NCBI GenBank assembly: GCA_013151915.1 | Contig: JAADHJ010000011.1 | Span: 1-64,000 of the forward strand | Direction: 5' to 3' | DNA length: 64,000 nucleotides | Source of the DNA: Deltaproteobacteria bacterium | GTDB lineage: Bacteria > BMS3Abin14 | Position numbers and translations under genes: made by a program | In this document: positions 25,763 to 35,827 of the stretch, in pieces | Layout: every line of letters starts with the position of its first letter | Numbering within the stretch: position 1 is the stretch's first letter | The notes under the pieces: model-generated | Databases searched by the model: none | The model's input: the letters and a program-made list of their open reading frames with translations, nothing else | What the model was told of the DNA's origin: nothing

Positions 25763-26504
25763 GAGAGTGGATCTGCTGCTCGTAGCCAGGGGCCTCGCGC
25801 CGAGCAGGGAGAAAGCTCAGGCGCTGATCCTCGCCGGCCGGGTCTACTCCGGCGACAGGAGAGTGGATAAAGCCGGGCACCGCCTGCCGGTGGACGTTTC
25901 GCTCCAGGTCCGGGAAGGGCTGCCCTACGTGGGGCGCGGAGGGCTGAAGCTTGAAGCCGCCCTGGACCGGTTCGGTGTCGACCCTGCGGGGAAACGGTGT
26001 CTTGATGTGGGGGCATCAACCGGAGGTTTTACGGATTGTCTTCTTCAGAGGGATGCGGCCCATGTTTTCGCGGTGGATGTCGGGTATGGCCAGCTGGCAT
26101 GGAAGCTGCGGTCCGACGTCCGGGTAACTGTCCTTGAAAGGACCAATTTTCGGACCATCTCCGACGATGTCCTGCCCCATGATCTTGAATTGGCGGTGGT
26201 GGATGTGTCCTTTATTTCACTGAGGCTCATACTTCCCCGCCTGCGGGTGTTTCTTCGAAACGGTGCGGACGCGGTTGTCCTGGTGAAGCCCCAGTTTGAA
26301 GCTGGAAGGAAAAATGTCGGGAAAGGCGGGATAGTCAGGGACCTCAGGGTTCGTCGGGAAGCCCTGGCCGGCATCCTTGCGGCGGCGGCGGAGGAGGGGT
26401 TCGGGATTCGGGGATCCATGGAGTGCCCTGTTCCCGGAGCGGACGGCAACGTGGAGTTCCTGGCGCATTTAACTAAGGTGTTATCGGATGGTTCATCCGG
26501 TTAA
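25749..26504 (+). CDS. tlyA: TlyA-family rRNA 2'-O-methyltransferase / putative hemolysin
   Basis: 251 aa. The N-terminal S4 RNA-binding domain (RVDLLLVARGLAPSREKAQ) is followed by an FtsJ-like Rossmann methyltransferase with SAM motif CLDVGASTGGFTDCLL and late motifs VVDVSFISLRLILP and VLVKPQFEAGR. Characterised TlyA methylates 16S and 23S rRNA ribose; hemolysin labels are historical. ATG 25749 overlaps the dxs end by 14 bases. xseB-ispA-dxs-tlyA is a recurrent neighbourhood. Confidence 0.92.
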   Translation: MPARERVDLLLVARGLAPSREKAQALILAGRVYSGDRRVDKAGHRLPVDVSLQVREGLPYVGRGGLKLEAALDRFGVDPAGKRCLDVGASTGGFTDCLLQRDAAHVFAVDVGYGQLAWKLRSDVRVTVLERTNFRTISDDVLPHDLELAVVDVSFISLRLILPRLRVFLRNGADAVVLVKPQFEAGRKNVGKGGIVRDLRVRREALAGILAAAAEEGFGIRGSMECPVPGADGNVEFLAHLTKVLSDGSSG

Positions 26505-26549
26505 CGCGTACCTTAACCCGGTGTCCAACGTTCAATGTTCAACGGCGGG
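26490..26549 (+). repeat. R4 block, copy b (uninterrupted empty site)
   Basis: GGTTCATCCGG, GCGTACCTTAACCCGG and CAACGTTCAATGTTC, then AACGGCGGGATTC, continuous at the point where the 7762-7966 copy is split by R1b. It overlaps the last codons of tlyA. Confidence 0.85.
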
Positions 26550-26552
26550 ATT

Positions 26553-26600
26553 CAGGGTCCAGGGTCCAGGGTCCAGAGTCCAGAGTCCAGGGTCCAGAGT
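26553..26600. repeat. R5 tandem repeat
   Basis: Six to seven direct GGTCCAG/AGTCCAG units in a row, the reverse-complement orientation of the CTCTGGA tracts elsewhere. Confidence 0.85.
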
Positions 26601-26604
26601 AGAA

Positions 26605-26700
26605 AAGGGGACGCGGGGAACAGAGAGCTGTCATTGCGAGGAGCATCGAGGGAGACGAGAGTAACGCGGCAATCCCGGGCGGAGCTGAAAAAGTCAAGAG
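26605..26700 (+). repeat. R7 block
   Basis: GAAAAGGGGACGCGG, then CATTGCGAGGAGCATCGAGG and AACGCGGCAATCCCG. It matches 8133-8212 in order and orientation. Confidence 0.75.
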
Positions 26701-26705
26701 CTGTT

Positions 26706-26792
26706 ACCCTGTGAAACTCTGTGCACCCTGTGTTAAATTAGCTTTTCACAAAATCTGGTCATCCTTCAGGTACTTATTTTCAGGATGATCCT
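26706..26792 (-). repeat. R3 block, copy c (shortened)
   Basis: CTGTGCACCCTGTGTTAAAT, CACAAAATCTGGTCATCC and TTCAGGATGATCC match the first 85 bases or so of the 4603-4727 copy in reverse orientation. It ends 18 bases before nadK. Confidence 0.85.
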
Positions 26793-26810
26793 CGAATATA
26801 AGGAAATACC

Positions 26811-27677
26811 ATGAACGAGGTCAAGCGAATAGGGATTATTGCCAAGACCACCAGCCCCCATGCCCGGGAGGTAATGGTGAAACTGGTTCCGTGGCTCATG
26901 GGCAGGAATGTGGAAATCACCGTGCAGGAGGAGTACGAGGGACTGAGCGGGACATTGGCGAAGGCCGTACCGAGAAACGAGGTCCCAACCGGGGTTGACA
27001 TCATGCTGGTTCTTGGGGGGGACGGCACCCTTCTGTCTGTAGCACGTCTCGTGGAGGGCACCGACATTCCCCTTTTGGGGATTAACCTCGGATCCATGGG
27101 ATTTCTTACGGAACTTGGATTGGAAGAGCTTTTCCCCGCGCTTGAGCGGGTCCTGACCGGGAAGTACGGGATTGAGGAAAGGATGAGATTGAAGGTTCAC
27201 CTTTACCGGGAGGGTGACGAGATCCGCGAGTTCAAGGTCTTTAACGACGTGGTTATAAACAAAGGCGCTCTCGCCCGCATCTTCGACCTGAAGGCCTTTG
27301 TGAATGGACACGAGGTGACAACCTACAAGGCCGATGGACTAATCGTCAGTACGCCCACGGGATCCACCGCCTACAGCCTGTCCGCCGGGGGGCCGATCGT
27401 TGAGCCGACCCTGGACGTTATTCTGATCTCTCCCATATGTTCCCATACCCTGACAAACAGGCCGCTTGTGGTGCCGGGTAGTTCCCTTGTGGAGCTACAC
27501 CTGACCGGGGATCCTGGAAAGGTCTATCTGACCCTGGATGGGCAGGAAGGAATGAGCCTGTCAGGTGGGGACAGGGTCCAGGTGAAAGCCTCGTCCGGCC
27601 GGGTCAAACTGATCAGGACCGGGTCGAAAACCTTCTACGATGTCCTCGGGGCCAAGCTTCACTGGGGAAGGCGGTAG
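26811..27677 (+). CDS. nadK: NAD kinase NadK
   Basis: 288-aa kinase making NADP from NAD. The diagnostic GGDGTLL lies near residue 70, followed by NLGSMGFLTE, and TPTGSTAYSLSAGGP marks the NAD-binding core. ATG 26811 follows TATAAGGAAATACC. It is close to the usual 290 residues. nadK-recN adjacency is common in bacteria; here the two are separated by the R6b repeat. Confidence 0.96.
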   Translation: MNEVKRIGIIAKTTSPHAREVMVKLVPWLMGRNVEITVQEEYEGLSGTLAKAVPRNEVPTGVDIMLVLGGDGTLLSVARLVEGTDIPLLGINLGSMGFLTELGLEELFPALERVLTGKYGIEERMRLKVHLYREGDEIREFKVFNDVVINKGALARIFDLKAFVNGHEVTTYKADGLIVSTPTGSTAYSLSAGGPIVEPTLDVILISPICSHTLTNRPLVVPGSSLVELHLTGDPGKVYLTLDGQEGMSLSGGDRVQVKASSGRVKLIRTGSKTFYDVLGAKLHWGRR

Positions 27678-27682
27678 GACCT

Positions 27683-27713
27683 GAGAGACTTTTTACGAGG
27701 TTGTCAAAGCTGG
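27683..27713 (+). repeat. R6 start-proximal repeat, copy b (before recN)
   Basis: GAGAGACTTTTTACGAGG followed by TTGTCAAAGCTGGA. Shares its sequence with the glnB and pyrH upstream regions and part of the R1 terminus (GACTTTTTACGA). Confidence 0.7.
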
Positions 27714-27730
27714 AACGCGGAACTGAATTC

Positions 27731-29377
27731 ATGCTGAAGCGACTCGACATCAAAGGGTTCGCCCTGATTGATGAACTCTCCCTCCCCTTTGGCGCGGGGC
27801 TGACGGTCCTTACCGGTGAGACGGGCGCCGGCAAGTCGATCATTGTGGATGCCCTTCAGGCCGTTCTTGGTGAAAAGACGGATACTGCCGTCATCCGGTC
27901 GGGGGAGAACTCAGCCATTATTGACGGCGTCTTCCGGGTCCCGGAGGCCATGTATGATCTGGTCGAACCCGGATCAGACGGGGAACTGTCGGTCCACCGG
28001 GAAATACCGGTGGAGGGAAGAAGCCGGGCTTTCGTCAACGGCTCATCCATGCCCCTGTCCAGGCTCAGGACATTGGGGGACGGCCTCGTGGACCTTCACG
28101 GCCAACATGAGCACCAGACCCTCCTCAAGGTAGCCGCCCATCTACAGGCTCTCGATGCTTTCGCCGGCCTGGAGGAAAAGAGGGCTCAGCACGAAGAGAC
28201 CTTCCGGCGAAAGGCGGAGATCAGCAGAAAAATCCGTCATATCGAGGAGAAGGGGAGGGAGAACCTGGCACGGACAGACTATCTGAATTTCGTGGTACAT
28301 GAACTCGAGGCTGCCTCTATCGACGCTGATGAGGAGGATGCGCTCAGGGGAGAGGAAAAGGTTCTCGCTTCGGCCGGGAAACTCCAATCCGCGGCCGCCA
28401 ACGTCCTGGAGGCTGTATATCAGTCGGACGGTTCCCTTGCCGATGGGGTCGGTGGGGCGGCTTCCAGTCTGCGGGGTCTTCTGAATGTCGACGCGAGGCT
28501 GGGAGAAATTGTTGACCTTCTGGACAATTCCCGGGCGCAGATCGAGGAGGCGGCGCACCTTCTGAGGAAATATGCCGGGATGGTTCAGGCAGACCCCCAG
28601 CGGCTGGACATGATTTCCGGAAGGTTGGCCCTCATCGAGGATATGAAAAGGAAATATGGCCCAACGGTGAAAGATGTCCTTGCCTTCTATCATGGGGCTA
28701 TACGGGAACTGGATGAGATGGAAACGGGCCAGGAGAGCGAGGACGCACTCAGGGCCGAGGAAAACAGGCTGGGTGAAATCCTGGTGAAATCAGCCCGGGA
28801 TCTGAGCGCCGGAAGACGGGCCGCCGCCTCCAGGCTTGAGAAAAGGGTTCTGGCCGAACTGGCCGACCTGGCAATGGAACGGATCAGGTTCAAGGTCGAC
28901 TTTGAGGATGTCCCTCATTTCGAGAAGGGCACGGACCTCGTGGAATTTCTTATTTCCACCAACCCGGGAGAGCCCCTTATGCCCCTGCGGAAGATAGCCT
29001 CGGGCGGGGAGCTTTCCAGGGTGATGCTGGCTCTCAAAACGATCCTGGCCCACACGGATGGGGTTCCCACACTGGTTTTTGACGAGGTTGATTCGGGCAT
29101 CGGGGGACGCACCTCCGGCATACTCGGCAGGAAACTCAAGGAAATATCCGGCCACCACCAGGTCCTGTGCATTACCCACCTTGCTCCAGTTGCCGCCTGC
29201 GCGGATCGTCACATCATGGTCGAGAAGGTGGAGCATGGGGGACGAGCCGTCATCCGGGCAAGGTTTCTTGATGGGGATGAGAGGGTAGGGGAACTGGCAC
29301 GGATGATCGGTGGTATGGAACTGACCGCGGCCATTGTGAGTTCGGCGAGGGAAATGCTGGAGGAATTCAATGGGTAA
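27731..29377 (+). CDS. recN: DNA repair protein RecN
   Basis: 548-aa SMC-like ATPase acting in double-strand break repair. It opens MLKRLDIKGFALIDELSLPF; Walker A GETGAGKS lies at about 35-42. A long central coiled coil is visible, followed by the ABC signature LRKIASGGELSRVMLALK and Walker B VLVFDEVDSGIGG-like segment (TLVFDEVDSGIGG). ATG 27731 matches the family start although its ribosome-binding site is weak; an in-frame TTG at 27701 lies in repeat R6b. Its end overlaps the next gene by eight bases. Confidence 0.96.
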   Translation: MLKRLDIKGFALIDELSLPFGAGLTVLTGETGAGKSIIVDALQAVLGEKTDTAVIRSGENSAIIDGVFRVPEAMYDLVEPGSDGELSVHREIPVEGRSRAFVNGSSMPLSRLRTLGDGLVDLHGQHEHQTLLKVAAHLQALDAFAGLEEKRAQHEETFRRKAEISRKIRHIEEKGRENLARTDYLNFVVHELEAASIDADEEDALRGEEKVLASAGKLQSAAANVLEAVYQSDGSLADGVGGAASSLRGLLNVDARLGEIVDLLDNSRAQIEEAAHLLRKYAGMVQADPQRLDMISGRLALIEDMKRKYGPTVKDVLAFYHGAIRELDEMETGQESEDALRAEENRLGEILVKSARDLSAGRRAAASRLEKRVLAELADLAMERIRFKVDFEDVPHFEKGTDLVEFLISTNPGEPLMPLRKIASGGELSRVMLALKTILAHTDGVPTLVFDEVDSGIGGRTSGILGRKLKEISGHHQVLCITHLAPVAACADRHIMVEKVEHGGRAVIRARFLDGDERVGELARMIGGMELTAAIVSSAREMLEEFNG

Positions 29378-29840
29378 CTCCGGCTGGAATATAAGGAAAG
29401 CTCGAATCGGCGATGCCTCGGCCATCCATCGGCTTGTCAACGGATACGCATCCGCGGGAGAGATGCTTGGACGATCCAGGAGCGAGATCTACGAGGGGAT
29501 AAGGGATTTTTTTGTTGCCGAGATGGATGACCGAATCGTCGGGTGTTCAGCTCTGCATGTGAATTGGGAGGATCTGGCGGAAGTAAGGTCCCTTGCCGTG
29601 GAGGAGGATTACCAGGGACATGGGGTGGGCGGCGGCCTGGTTGCATCCTGTCTCAAGGAGGCTGTGGAGATTGGGATCTCCAGGGTCTATGCCTTGACCT
29701 ATAGGCCGGAGTTTTTCGAGAAACTGGGCTTTACCAGGGTTCCGAAGGAATCTCTTCCCCAGAAAATATGGGCGGACTGTCTCAAGTGCCCTCAATTCCC
29801 CAACTGTGACGAACATGCCGTTATTAAGGAATTGAATTGA
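29370..29840 (+). CDS. Short GNAT-type N-acetylglutamate synthase (ArgA-like)
   Basis: 156-aa single GNAT domain. The acetyl-CoA loop is in LAVEEDYQGHGVGGGL. The C-terminal KIWADCLKCPQFPNCDEHA, with three cysteines, resembles short stand-alone N-acetylglutamate synthases of deltaproteobacteria (recalled, not searched). The product would feed arginine synthesis. ArgJ at 37559 can also form N-acetylglutamate by transacetylation, so this enzyme may be anaplerotic. It is translationally coupled to recN. Another GNAT substrate cannot be excluded. Confidence 0.78.
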   Translation: MGNSGWNIRKARIGDASAIHRLVNGYASAGEMLGRSRSEIYEGIRDFFVAEMDDRIVGCSALHVNWEDLAEVRSLAVEEDYQGHGVGGGLVASCLKEAVEIGISRVYALTYRPEFFEKLGFTRVPKESLPQKIWADCLKCPQFPNCDEHAVIKELN

Positions 29841-29920
29841 ACCTGCATCCTGACGGCGTGGTCGAAGGGCGATAAGGTTTGTGGTTAAGGAGCGGCGCAC
29901 CGCGACAGGACACGTTGTTC

Positions 29921-30066
29921 CACCACAGTACAGCCGCTTGCAGGCTGTACCACAGGGTTTTAAAGTAAAACAAATACTACTTTTTGGTTTACCCCGTTTA
30001 GTAACCCTGTGGTGTGACCTGGGAGTGGTCACGCCCTTCGACAAGCTCAGGACAGGCTGTGGTAAA
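29921..30066 (-). repeat. R2 palindromic element, copy c (inverted relative to copy a)
   Basis: The left arm has CAGCC/GGCTG, the right arm GTGACC/GGTCAC, the opposite order to copy a, and the centre reads CACAGGGTTTTAAAGTAAAA, matching copy a's reverse complement. A CCCTTCGACAAGCTCAGGAC segment splits the right arm. With the R3-like tail to about 30138 it fills the gap before pmbA. Confidence 0.78.
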
Positions 30067-30145
30067 TTAGCTTTGGAAGTGTCTGTTATTTTACCATGGT
30101 TTCACATCCAGGCACTCATTTTTGTAATGATCCTTAGAGGTAAAC

Positions 30146-31483
30146 ATGCAACACAAGCTGCAAATTCTGGCTGAAAGGATAAGAGAGGTAGCCCTTACCT
30201 CGGGCGCGGAGGATGCGGAGGCCATTGTGCGGTTCATCGATTCCTCCCGCATCGAGGTGAAGGATGGAACCATAGAGGGCTCACGCCGCAACCGCGAGAC
30301 CTCTACGGCTGTCCGTGTATTGGTGGGAAACAGGCCCGGGTTCGCCTACGTGACCGACCCTGATGACGGGGCTATAAAGGGGATGGCGGAGGACGCCGTA
30401 GAGGGGGCTAAACTCGTACCTTCGGGAGATGAGAACCGTTTTTCCACCGCGACCGAAGAAGGAACCGTCGGGAACATTTTCCATTGCGCCGGGTTTGAGG
30501 CGCCTTTGAACCGGAAGATTGATATGGCATGCTCCATGGAAGCCTCAGCCATGGCCGCCCACCCGGCGATAACGACGGTCTACAAGCCATCATATACCGA
30601 GCAATATCGGGTTACGGCAATTTCGTCGGGGGGGATGGTGTGGTCCTACGAGGACACTCTGTTCTCCGTGGGGGTCCAGGCCGTAGCCGAGAGCGATTCC
30701 GGCTCCCAGACCGGTTACGATTACCAGGTCTGCCGGAACTCGTCGGACCTGGAGCCTGATGCCGTCGGGTCGAGGGCCGGATTGGAGGCCGGCGGCCTTC
30801 TTGGCGGCGGCCCTCCGGAAACAGGTGAATATCCTGCGCTTATTCCCGCAAAGGTCACGGTGGGCCTGCTTGAGGTGCTGGCATCATCCTTCTCCGCCGA
30901 CGAGATACAGAAAGGCCGATCCGGTCTGACGGGCAAAATGGGACGGCAGATCTTCTCGCCCATGATCAGTCTCGCCGATAAGGGGCTGTTGCCGGGGGGA
31001 GTGGGAAGTGTTCCCTTCGATGACGAGAGGGTCTGCCCGATATCCAGGTTGCTGGTGGATGGTGGAGTGATGGCCGGGTGTTTCCATACCATCAGGACAG
31101 GAGGCAAGGAGGGGAAAGAGTCCACCGGAAACGGTTTCAGGGGGTCCTTGTCGTCGGTTCCATCTCCGGGGGCCACGAACCTGATCCTGGGATCCGGGGA
31201 AAGTCCCGCAGAAAAGTCCCTTCCCCCGGGCGTAGCTCTTCAGATCGAGGATCTGATGGGTCTGCACACCGTTGACCGGGTATCGGGGGATTTCTCCCTC
31301 GGTGCTTCGGGATACATCATCAGGGGTGGAGAAAGGATGGAACCGTTCAGAAACGCGGTTGTAAGCGGCAACCTTTTTCAGCTCTTTTCCAGGGTCCTTG
31401 CCGTTGGAAACGATCTCAAATTTTACGGATCTACGGGCGCTCCTACGCTTTTAGTGGAATCGATTATCGTATCCGGAAGGTGA
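30146..31483 (+). CDS. pmbA: TldD/PmbA-family protein, PmbA-like
   Basis: 445 aa. The PmbA/TldD fold is indicated by AEAIVRFIDSSRIEVKDG, SRRNRETSTAVRVLVG and, near the C-terminus, GDFSLGASGYIIRGGE. In E. coli, TldD and PmbA (TldE) form a heterodimeric metallopeptidase that processes microcin B17 precursor and CcdA. The HExxxH zinc motif of TldD is absent, as expected of the PmbA partner. No tldD is in the window. ATG 30146 follows TTAGAGGTAAAC. The gene stands alone. Confidence 0.88.
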   Translation: MQHKLQILAERIREVALTSGAEDAEAIVRFIDSSRIEVKDGTIEGSRRNRETSTAVRVLVGNRPGFAYVTDPDDGAIKGMAEDAVEGAKLVPSGDENRFSTATEEGTVGNIFHCAGFEAPLNRKIDMACSMEASAMAAHPAITTVYKPSYTEQYRVTAISSGGMVWSYEDTLFSVGVQAVAESDSGSQTGYDYQVCRNSSDLEPDAVGSRAGLEAGGLLGGGPPETGEYPALIPAKVTVGLLEVLASSFSADEIQKGRSGLTGKMGRQIFSPMISLADKGLLPGGVGSVPFDDERVCPISRLLVDGGVMAGCFHTIRTGGKEGKESTGNGFRGSLSSVPSPGATNLILGSGESPAEKSLPPGVALQIEDLMGLHTVDRVSGDFSLGASGYIIRGGERMEPFRNAVVSGNLFQLFSRVLAVGNDLKFYGSTGAPTLLVESIIVSGR

Positions 31484-31583
31484 TCACTCCACTTGCAATT
31501 CCATGATTTGTATGTTAATTTTTCCGAAATTTTGAAACCAAAACCCAGGTTGCATACAAGCTTCCGAGGGGAGAGTTTGCGGC

Positions 31584-32495
31584 GTGACGAAGAAGAAGTA
31601 TACCATCATGGTAGTGCCGGACGAGACCACCAGGGTCCGCCGGTACCAGATCCCTAAACTGTTTGTACGCGGCGTTCTGTTCTTTTCCCTTATCGTTATG
31701 GCCGGGCTGGCGTATCTTTTGACGGATTACTATAGCGTCAAGAAGATGGTCTCGGATGTTGACCGCCTCCGCCTTGAAACCAGGCAGCAGAAGAAACAGC
31801 TGCTGACCTTTGCCAAGGACATCGACGATATCCGGACTGAGATGAACCGTCTTCGCCATTTTGACACTAAGCTGCGTGTCATGGCCAACCTGGATTCGGT
31901 GGTCTATCCCGAGCAGATCATGGGGATCGGCGGCGAAAATCCGGAGCCGTTCAATCCCATGGATTCGGAGGTGACCTTCCAGGACCAGGCGCTTCTCAAG
32001 GGCATGACGAATGAGCTTTCCCGTGTCAAGGCCGAAGCCGATATACAGGAACGAAGCTTCCAGGAATTGATGGAATATCTTGAAGATCAGAAATCGCTCC
32101 TGGCCTCCACGCCGTCCATATGGCCCGTTAGAGGATGGACAACCTCCGGTTTTGGGTACAGGACATCCCCGTTTACAGGAAGGCGGGAGATGCACAGGGG
32201 GGTCGATGTGGCGACCCGTACGGGAACGCCGATTATTGCACCCGCGGACGGGGTTGTGGTCTTTGCAGGTCGGGAAGGGGGCTTCGGCAACCTTGTTGTT
32301 CTCGATCATGGTTATGGGATCGCGACCAGGTATGGCCACTGCTCCAAGCTTAACGTCAAGATCGGCCAGAAGGTCAAACGTGGCGATGTCGTGGGGTTTG
32401 TCGGAAACACCGGAAGAAGCACCGGGCCGCACCTTCATTACGAGGTCGCGGTTAACGGGGTGGCCGTTAATCCTATGAGGTATATACTTAATTAG
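31584..32495 (+). CDS. M23-family (LytM/NlpD-like) peptidoglycan endopeptidase
   Basis: 303 aa. One N-terminal transmembrane segment (LFVRGVLFFSLIVMAGLAYLL is the core), then a coiled coil of about 60 residues and a C-terminal M23 domain. The zinc ligands are complete: His204 and Asp208 (HRGVD) and His285 in GPHLHYE, so it is probably an active endopeptidase cutting peptide cross-links rather than a degenerate activator. GTG 31584 is about ten bases after GAGGGGAG. The layout matches membrane-anchored cell-division or elongation hydrolases. Confidence 0.88.
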   Translation: MTKKKYTIMVVPDETTRVRRYQIPKLFVRGVLFFSLIVMAGLAYLLTDYYSVKKMVSDVDRLRLETRQQKKQLLTFAKDIDDIRTEMNRLRHFDTKLRVMANLDSVVYPEQIMGIGGENPEPFNPMDSEVTFQDQALLKGMTNELSRVKAEADIQERSFQELMEYLEDQKSLLASTPSIWPVRGWTTSGFGYRTSPFTGRREMHRGVDVATRTGTPIIAPADGVVVFAGREGGFGNLVVLDHGYGIATRYGHCSKLNVKIGQKVKRGDVVGFVGNTGRSTGPHLHYEVAVNGVAVNPMRYILN

Positions 32496-32540
32496 GATCA
32501 TCCTGTAAATGGGTACCTGGATGAGGACCATACCCCGCCG

Positions 32541-32668
32541 TCTGTCATCGCGAGCTGCAACTTATGCGAAGCGATCCCGTGGGCGACCGGAGGTCGCCGC
32601 GACGATCTTTTCAGCTCCGCATGAGATTGCCACGCCTATGGTTTCACTCGGGCTCGCAATGACAGCAA
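32541..32668 (-). repeat. R7 block with nearby R4 fragment
   Basis: GTCATCGCGAGCTGCAAC, GATCCCGTGGGCGACC, GCATGAGATTGCCACGCC and GGCTCGCAATGACAG form an imperfect palindrome of the widespread ATTGCGAG/CTCGCAAT type. A reversed R4 fragment (GGTACGCATTAGCCGGATG) follows at 32678-32700. No gene is seen in 32496-33189. Confidence 0.65.
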
Positions 32669-32702
32669 AATAATAAAGGTACGCATTAGCCGGATGAACC
32701 AA

Positions 32703-32751
32703 AAATCTTCGATTTGCGCGTCCCTTAAGTAGGCGCGTTTATGACTTCGCA
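32703..32751 (-). repeat. R1 element, partial copy h
   Basis: AAATCTTCGATTTGCGCG, a GGCGCG segment and TATGACTTCGCAG reproduce the GATGACTT-side half of R1 in minus orientation; the other half is missing. Confidence 0.6.
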
Positions 32752-32780
32752 GTTCAAGCCTCCATGTTGTCCTGAATTTC

Positions 32781-32815
32781 AAACCCCGGGAGTGAGACTT
32801 CCGGGGTTGTTTTTA
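32781..32815 (+). terminator. Terminator-like hairpin
   Basis: AACCCCGGGA/TTCCGGGGTT stem followed by GTTTTTAT. It lies about 290 bases after the M23 gene, amid repeats, so its partner gene is unclear. Confidence 0.6.
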
Positions 32816-32931
32816 TCCTGAATGGATATTTTCGGCTCCCATGATCCGGCTTGAGGTGCTAATCTATAAAGTTGCATGGAAGTATCGAGGTGCCGAAGTA
32901 TCGAAGAACCTCAAACCTCAAACTGCATTAT

Positions 32932-32993
32932 TTCACCACAGTGCAGCCGGCTTGAAGGCTGCATCACAGGGTTTTAGAAGGGTGGTAAATTAG
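32932..32993 (+). repeat. R2 palindromic element, half copy d
   Basis: TTCACCACAGTGCAGCCGG, GGCTGCATCACAGGGTTTTA and then GGTGGTAAATTAGC: one arm plus the outer end, as if the centre and second arm were deleted. A further CCACAGAGCCACAGAGG scrap follows near 33013. Confidence 0.65.
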
Positions 32994-33130
32994 CTTTGGA
33001 AGTGTTTATTAATTCACCACAGAGCCACAGAGGTTGTTGCGTACGCGGAGAAGGACAATAAACCAAACGTCAGGGTTAGGGAAAACTGGAATTTTAAACG
33101 CATGCCACCGTAGCCTCCGGCGAAGGTTAA

Positions 33131-33163
33131 TGGACCCTGGACTCTGGACCCTGAACTCTGGTT
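33131..33163. repeat. R5 tandem repeat before secA
   Basis: TGGACCCTGGACTCTGGACC units run up to about 27 bases before the secA start. Confidence 0.8.
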
Positions 33164-33189
33164 ATCAATAGAGAGGACTCCGATATAGA

Positions 33190-35817
33190 ATGCTCAGCGC
33201 CATAGGAAAAAAGATATTTGGGAGCAGGAACGAAAGGGAGCTGAAAAGGGTTGCGGCCATCGTTGATCGGGTCAACAGCCTGGAAAATTCCATCAGGACC
33301 CTGGACGACGACGCGCTCCGCTCAAAGACCGGACAGTTCAAGGAGAGGGTCGAAAAGGGTGAGTCCCTGGATGACCTTCTTCCCGAGGCCTTTGCGGTGG
33401 TCCGTGAGACCGCGCACAGGACACTGAACATGAGACATTTCGATGTCCAGATCATCGGGGGTGTTTTCCTGCATGAGGGCACTATCACGGAGATGAAGAC
33501 CGGTGAGGGGAAGACCCTGGTCGCTACCCTGGCTGTCTATCTTAATTCTCTGACCGGTCATGGAGTCCACGTCGTGACTGTCAACGATTACCTTGCCACC
33601 CGGGATAGTGAGTGGATGGGTAATATATACAGCTTCCTGGGGTTGACCGTGGGGATTATACGGCATGATATGGGCGATGTCGGGAGAAAGGCCGCCTATG
33701 CCGCGGATGTAACCTACGGAACGAACAATGAGTTCGGTTTCGACTATCTCCGGGACAACATGAAATTCAGCCTCGAGGACTACGTCCAGAGGGAGTTGAA
33801 TTTCGCCATCGTCGACGAGGTCGACAGTATCCTTGTTGACGAAGCCAGGACTCCTCTCATCATCTCCGGTCCTGCCGAGGAATCCACCGACAAGTACTAC
33901 ACTGTTGACAAAATAATCCCGCGACTGAGGCCGGAGGTGCATTACACGATCGACGAAAAGGCCAGAAGCGTGATGCTCACCGAGGATGGCGTGGCGAACA
34001 CGGAGAGACTCCTGGGGGTGGAGAACCTCTACGAACCGGGAAACATCGAGATCAACCACCACGTCCAACAGGCCTTAAAGGCCCATGTTCTTTTCAAAAG
34101 GGACGTGGATTATGTTGTAAAGGATGGACAGGTCATTATCGTGGATGAATTCACGGGGCGCCTCATGGAGGGGCGGCGATACAGCGATGGTCTGCATCAG
34201 GCCCTGGAGGCCAAAGAGGGGGTGAAAATCGAGAGTGAGAACCAGACCCTCGCATCCATCACTTTCCAGAACTATTTCAGGATGTACAATAAACTTTCGG
34301 GAATGACGGGCACCGCCGATACCGAGGCCGCCGAATTCAAGAAGATCTACAATCTCGACGTGCTGGTGATGCCCACCCATCTGCCGATGATCAGGCAGGA
34401 CAACCCCGACGTCATATTCCGGACGAGAAAAGAGCTCAACGAAGCCGTGGGGGAGGAAATCGCGGACCTTCACCGTCGGGGTCAACCTGTCCTGGTGGGT
34501 ACCGCCTCCATCGAAAATTCCGAACTCCTTTCCAGGATGCTCAAACGGGCGGGGGTCCCCCATCACGTTCTTAACGCCAAGCACCATGAGAGAGAGGCCG
34601 AGATCGTGGCTCAGGCCGGCCGGCTGGGTGCGGTTACCATTGCCACAAACATGGCCGGGAGGGGGACGGATATCGTCCTCGGGGGAAACCCCGAATCCCT
34701 TGCCAGGAACAAATCCGGCGGCGACACGGAAGGGGAGGAGTATCAGCGGCTGCTCGAGGAGTTCAAATCCATCTGCGAGGATGAAAGGCAGAGGGTTCTG
34801 GAGGCCGGGGGGCTCCATATCCTGGGCACGGAACGGCACGAGAGCAGGCGGATCGATAACCAGCTCAGGGGACGGTCCGGGCGTCAGGGCGACCCGGGAA
34901 GCTCGCGTTTCTATATCAGCCTGGAGGACGATCTCATGAGGATCTTCGGGTCTGAAAGGATCTCCGGTCTGATGGAGAGGCTGGGGATGACCGAAGGGCA
35001 GCCCATTGAAAACAGCATGGTCACCAAGGCCATCGAGAATGCCCAGCGGAAGGTCGAGGGGCATAACTTTGATATCCGCGAGCATCTGCTCGAGTATGAC
35101 GATGTAATGAACCAGCAGCGGGAGGTGGTTTACGGCCAGAGGCGCAACATCCTGGGATCCGAGGACCTCTCCGACTGGGTCATGGAGATGGCGGACGAGA
35201 TCATCGAAGAGGCAATGGATATTTACGTTGATCCCAAGGACTATATCGAAGATTGGGACCTCGACGGGCTTGGTGACCGCATCTTATCTATCTTCGGTTT
35301 CCGGCCCGATATGGAGGAGGCGAAGAACGGGAGGGATGCTCTCGGGGAATCCATCGTTAAGACCGCTCACGCCAGGTACGAGGAGAGAGAGTCGGAGTTC
35401 GGGAGCGAACTCATGCGCCGGCTGGAAAAGATATTCCTCCTCCAGGTCCTGGATGCCCAATGGAAGGACCACCTTTACAATATGGACCAGCTCAGGGAGG
35501 GGATAGGGCTACGGGGCTATGGACAGAGGGACCCCCTTTCGGAATACAAGATCGAGGGGTATGAAATGTTCGAGACGATGATGACCCGTGCCAGGGACGA
35601 GACCGTCACGACACTCTACATGGTCCAGGTTACCAGCGAGGAGGAGGATCTTCCTCAAAGGAAGAAACAGAGGATTCAGCTTGGCCGAGGTGAATCGGGC
35701 GGGGAGAGAGCCAAGCCCGGTACGGTGAGAAGAAAAGAGGCAAAAATCGGCCGCAATGCCCCGTGCCCGTGCGGATCCGGAAAGAAATATAAAAAATGCT
35801 GTGGTTCAGTGGCCTAG
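33190..35817 (+). CDS. secA: Preprotein translocase motor ATPase SecA
   Basis: 875-aa ATPase that drives proteins through SecYEG. Walker A MKTGEGKT with Lys108, Walker B-type [38 protein letters not shown] and [12 protein letters not shown] are all conserved. The C-terminal zinc-binding SEC-C tail [13 protein letters not shown], which contacts SecB or phospholipid, is intact. ATG 33190 follows AGAGGACTCC. The stop codon overlaps the ribosome-binding site of the sensor kinase gene downstream. Confidence 0.98.
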   Translation: MLSAIGKKIFGSRNERELKRVAAIVDRVNSLENSIRTLDDDALRSKTGQFKERVEKGESLDDLLPEAFAVVRETAHRTLNMRHFDVQIIGGVFLHEGTITEMKTGEGKTLVATLAVYLNSLTGHGVHVVTVNDYLATRDSEWMGNIYSFLGLTVGIIRHDMGDVGRKAAYAADVTYGTNNEFGFDYLRDNMKFSLEDYVQRELNFAIVDEVDSILVDEARTPLIISGPAEESTDKYYTVDKIIPRLRPEVHYTIDEKARSVMLTEDGVANTERLLGVENLYEPGNIEINHHVQQALKAHVLFKRDVDYVVKDGQVIIVDEFTGRLMEGRRYSDGLHQALEAKEGVKIESENQTLASITFQNYFRMYNKLSGMTGTADTEAAEFKKIYNLDVLVMPTHLPMIRQDNPDVIFRTRKELNEAVGEEIADLHRRGQPVLVGTASIENSELLSRMLKRAGVPHHVLNAKHHEREAEIVAQAGRLGAVTIATNMAGRGTDIVLGGNPESLARNKSGGDTEGEEYQRLLEEFKSICEDERQRVLEAGGLHILGTERHESRRIDNQLRGRSGRQGDPGSSRFYISLEDDLMRIFGSERISGLMERLGMTEGQPIENSMVTKAIENAQRKVEGHNFDIREHLLEYDDVMNQQREVVYGQRRNILGSEDLSDWVMEMADEIIEEAMDIYVDPKDYIEDWDLDGLGDRILSIFGFRPDMEEAKNGRDALGESIVKTAHARYEERESEFGSELMRRLEKIFLLQVLDAQWKDHLYNMDQLREGIGLRGYGQRDPLSEYKIEGYEMFETMMTRARDETVTTLYMVQVTSEEEDLPQRKKQRIQLGRGESGGERAKPGTVRRKEAKIGRNAPCPCGSGKKYKKCCGSVA

Positions 35818-35827
35818 GAGGAAGCAT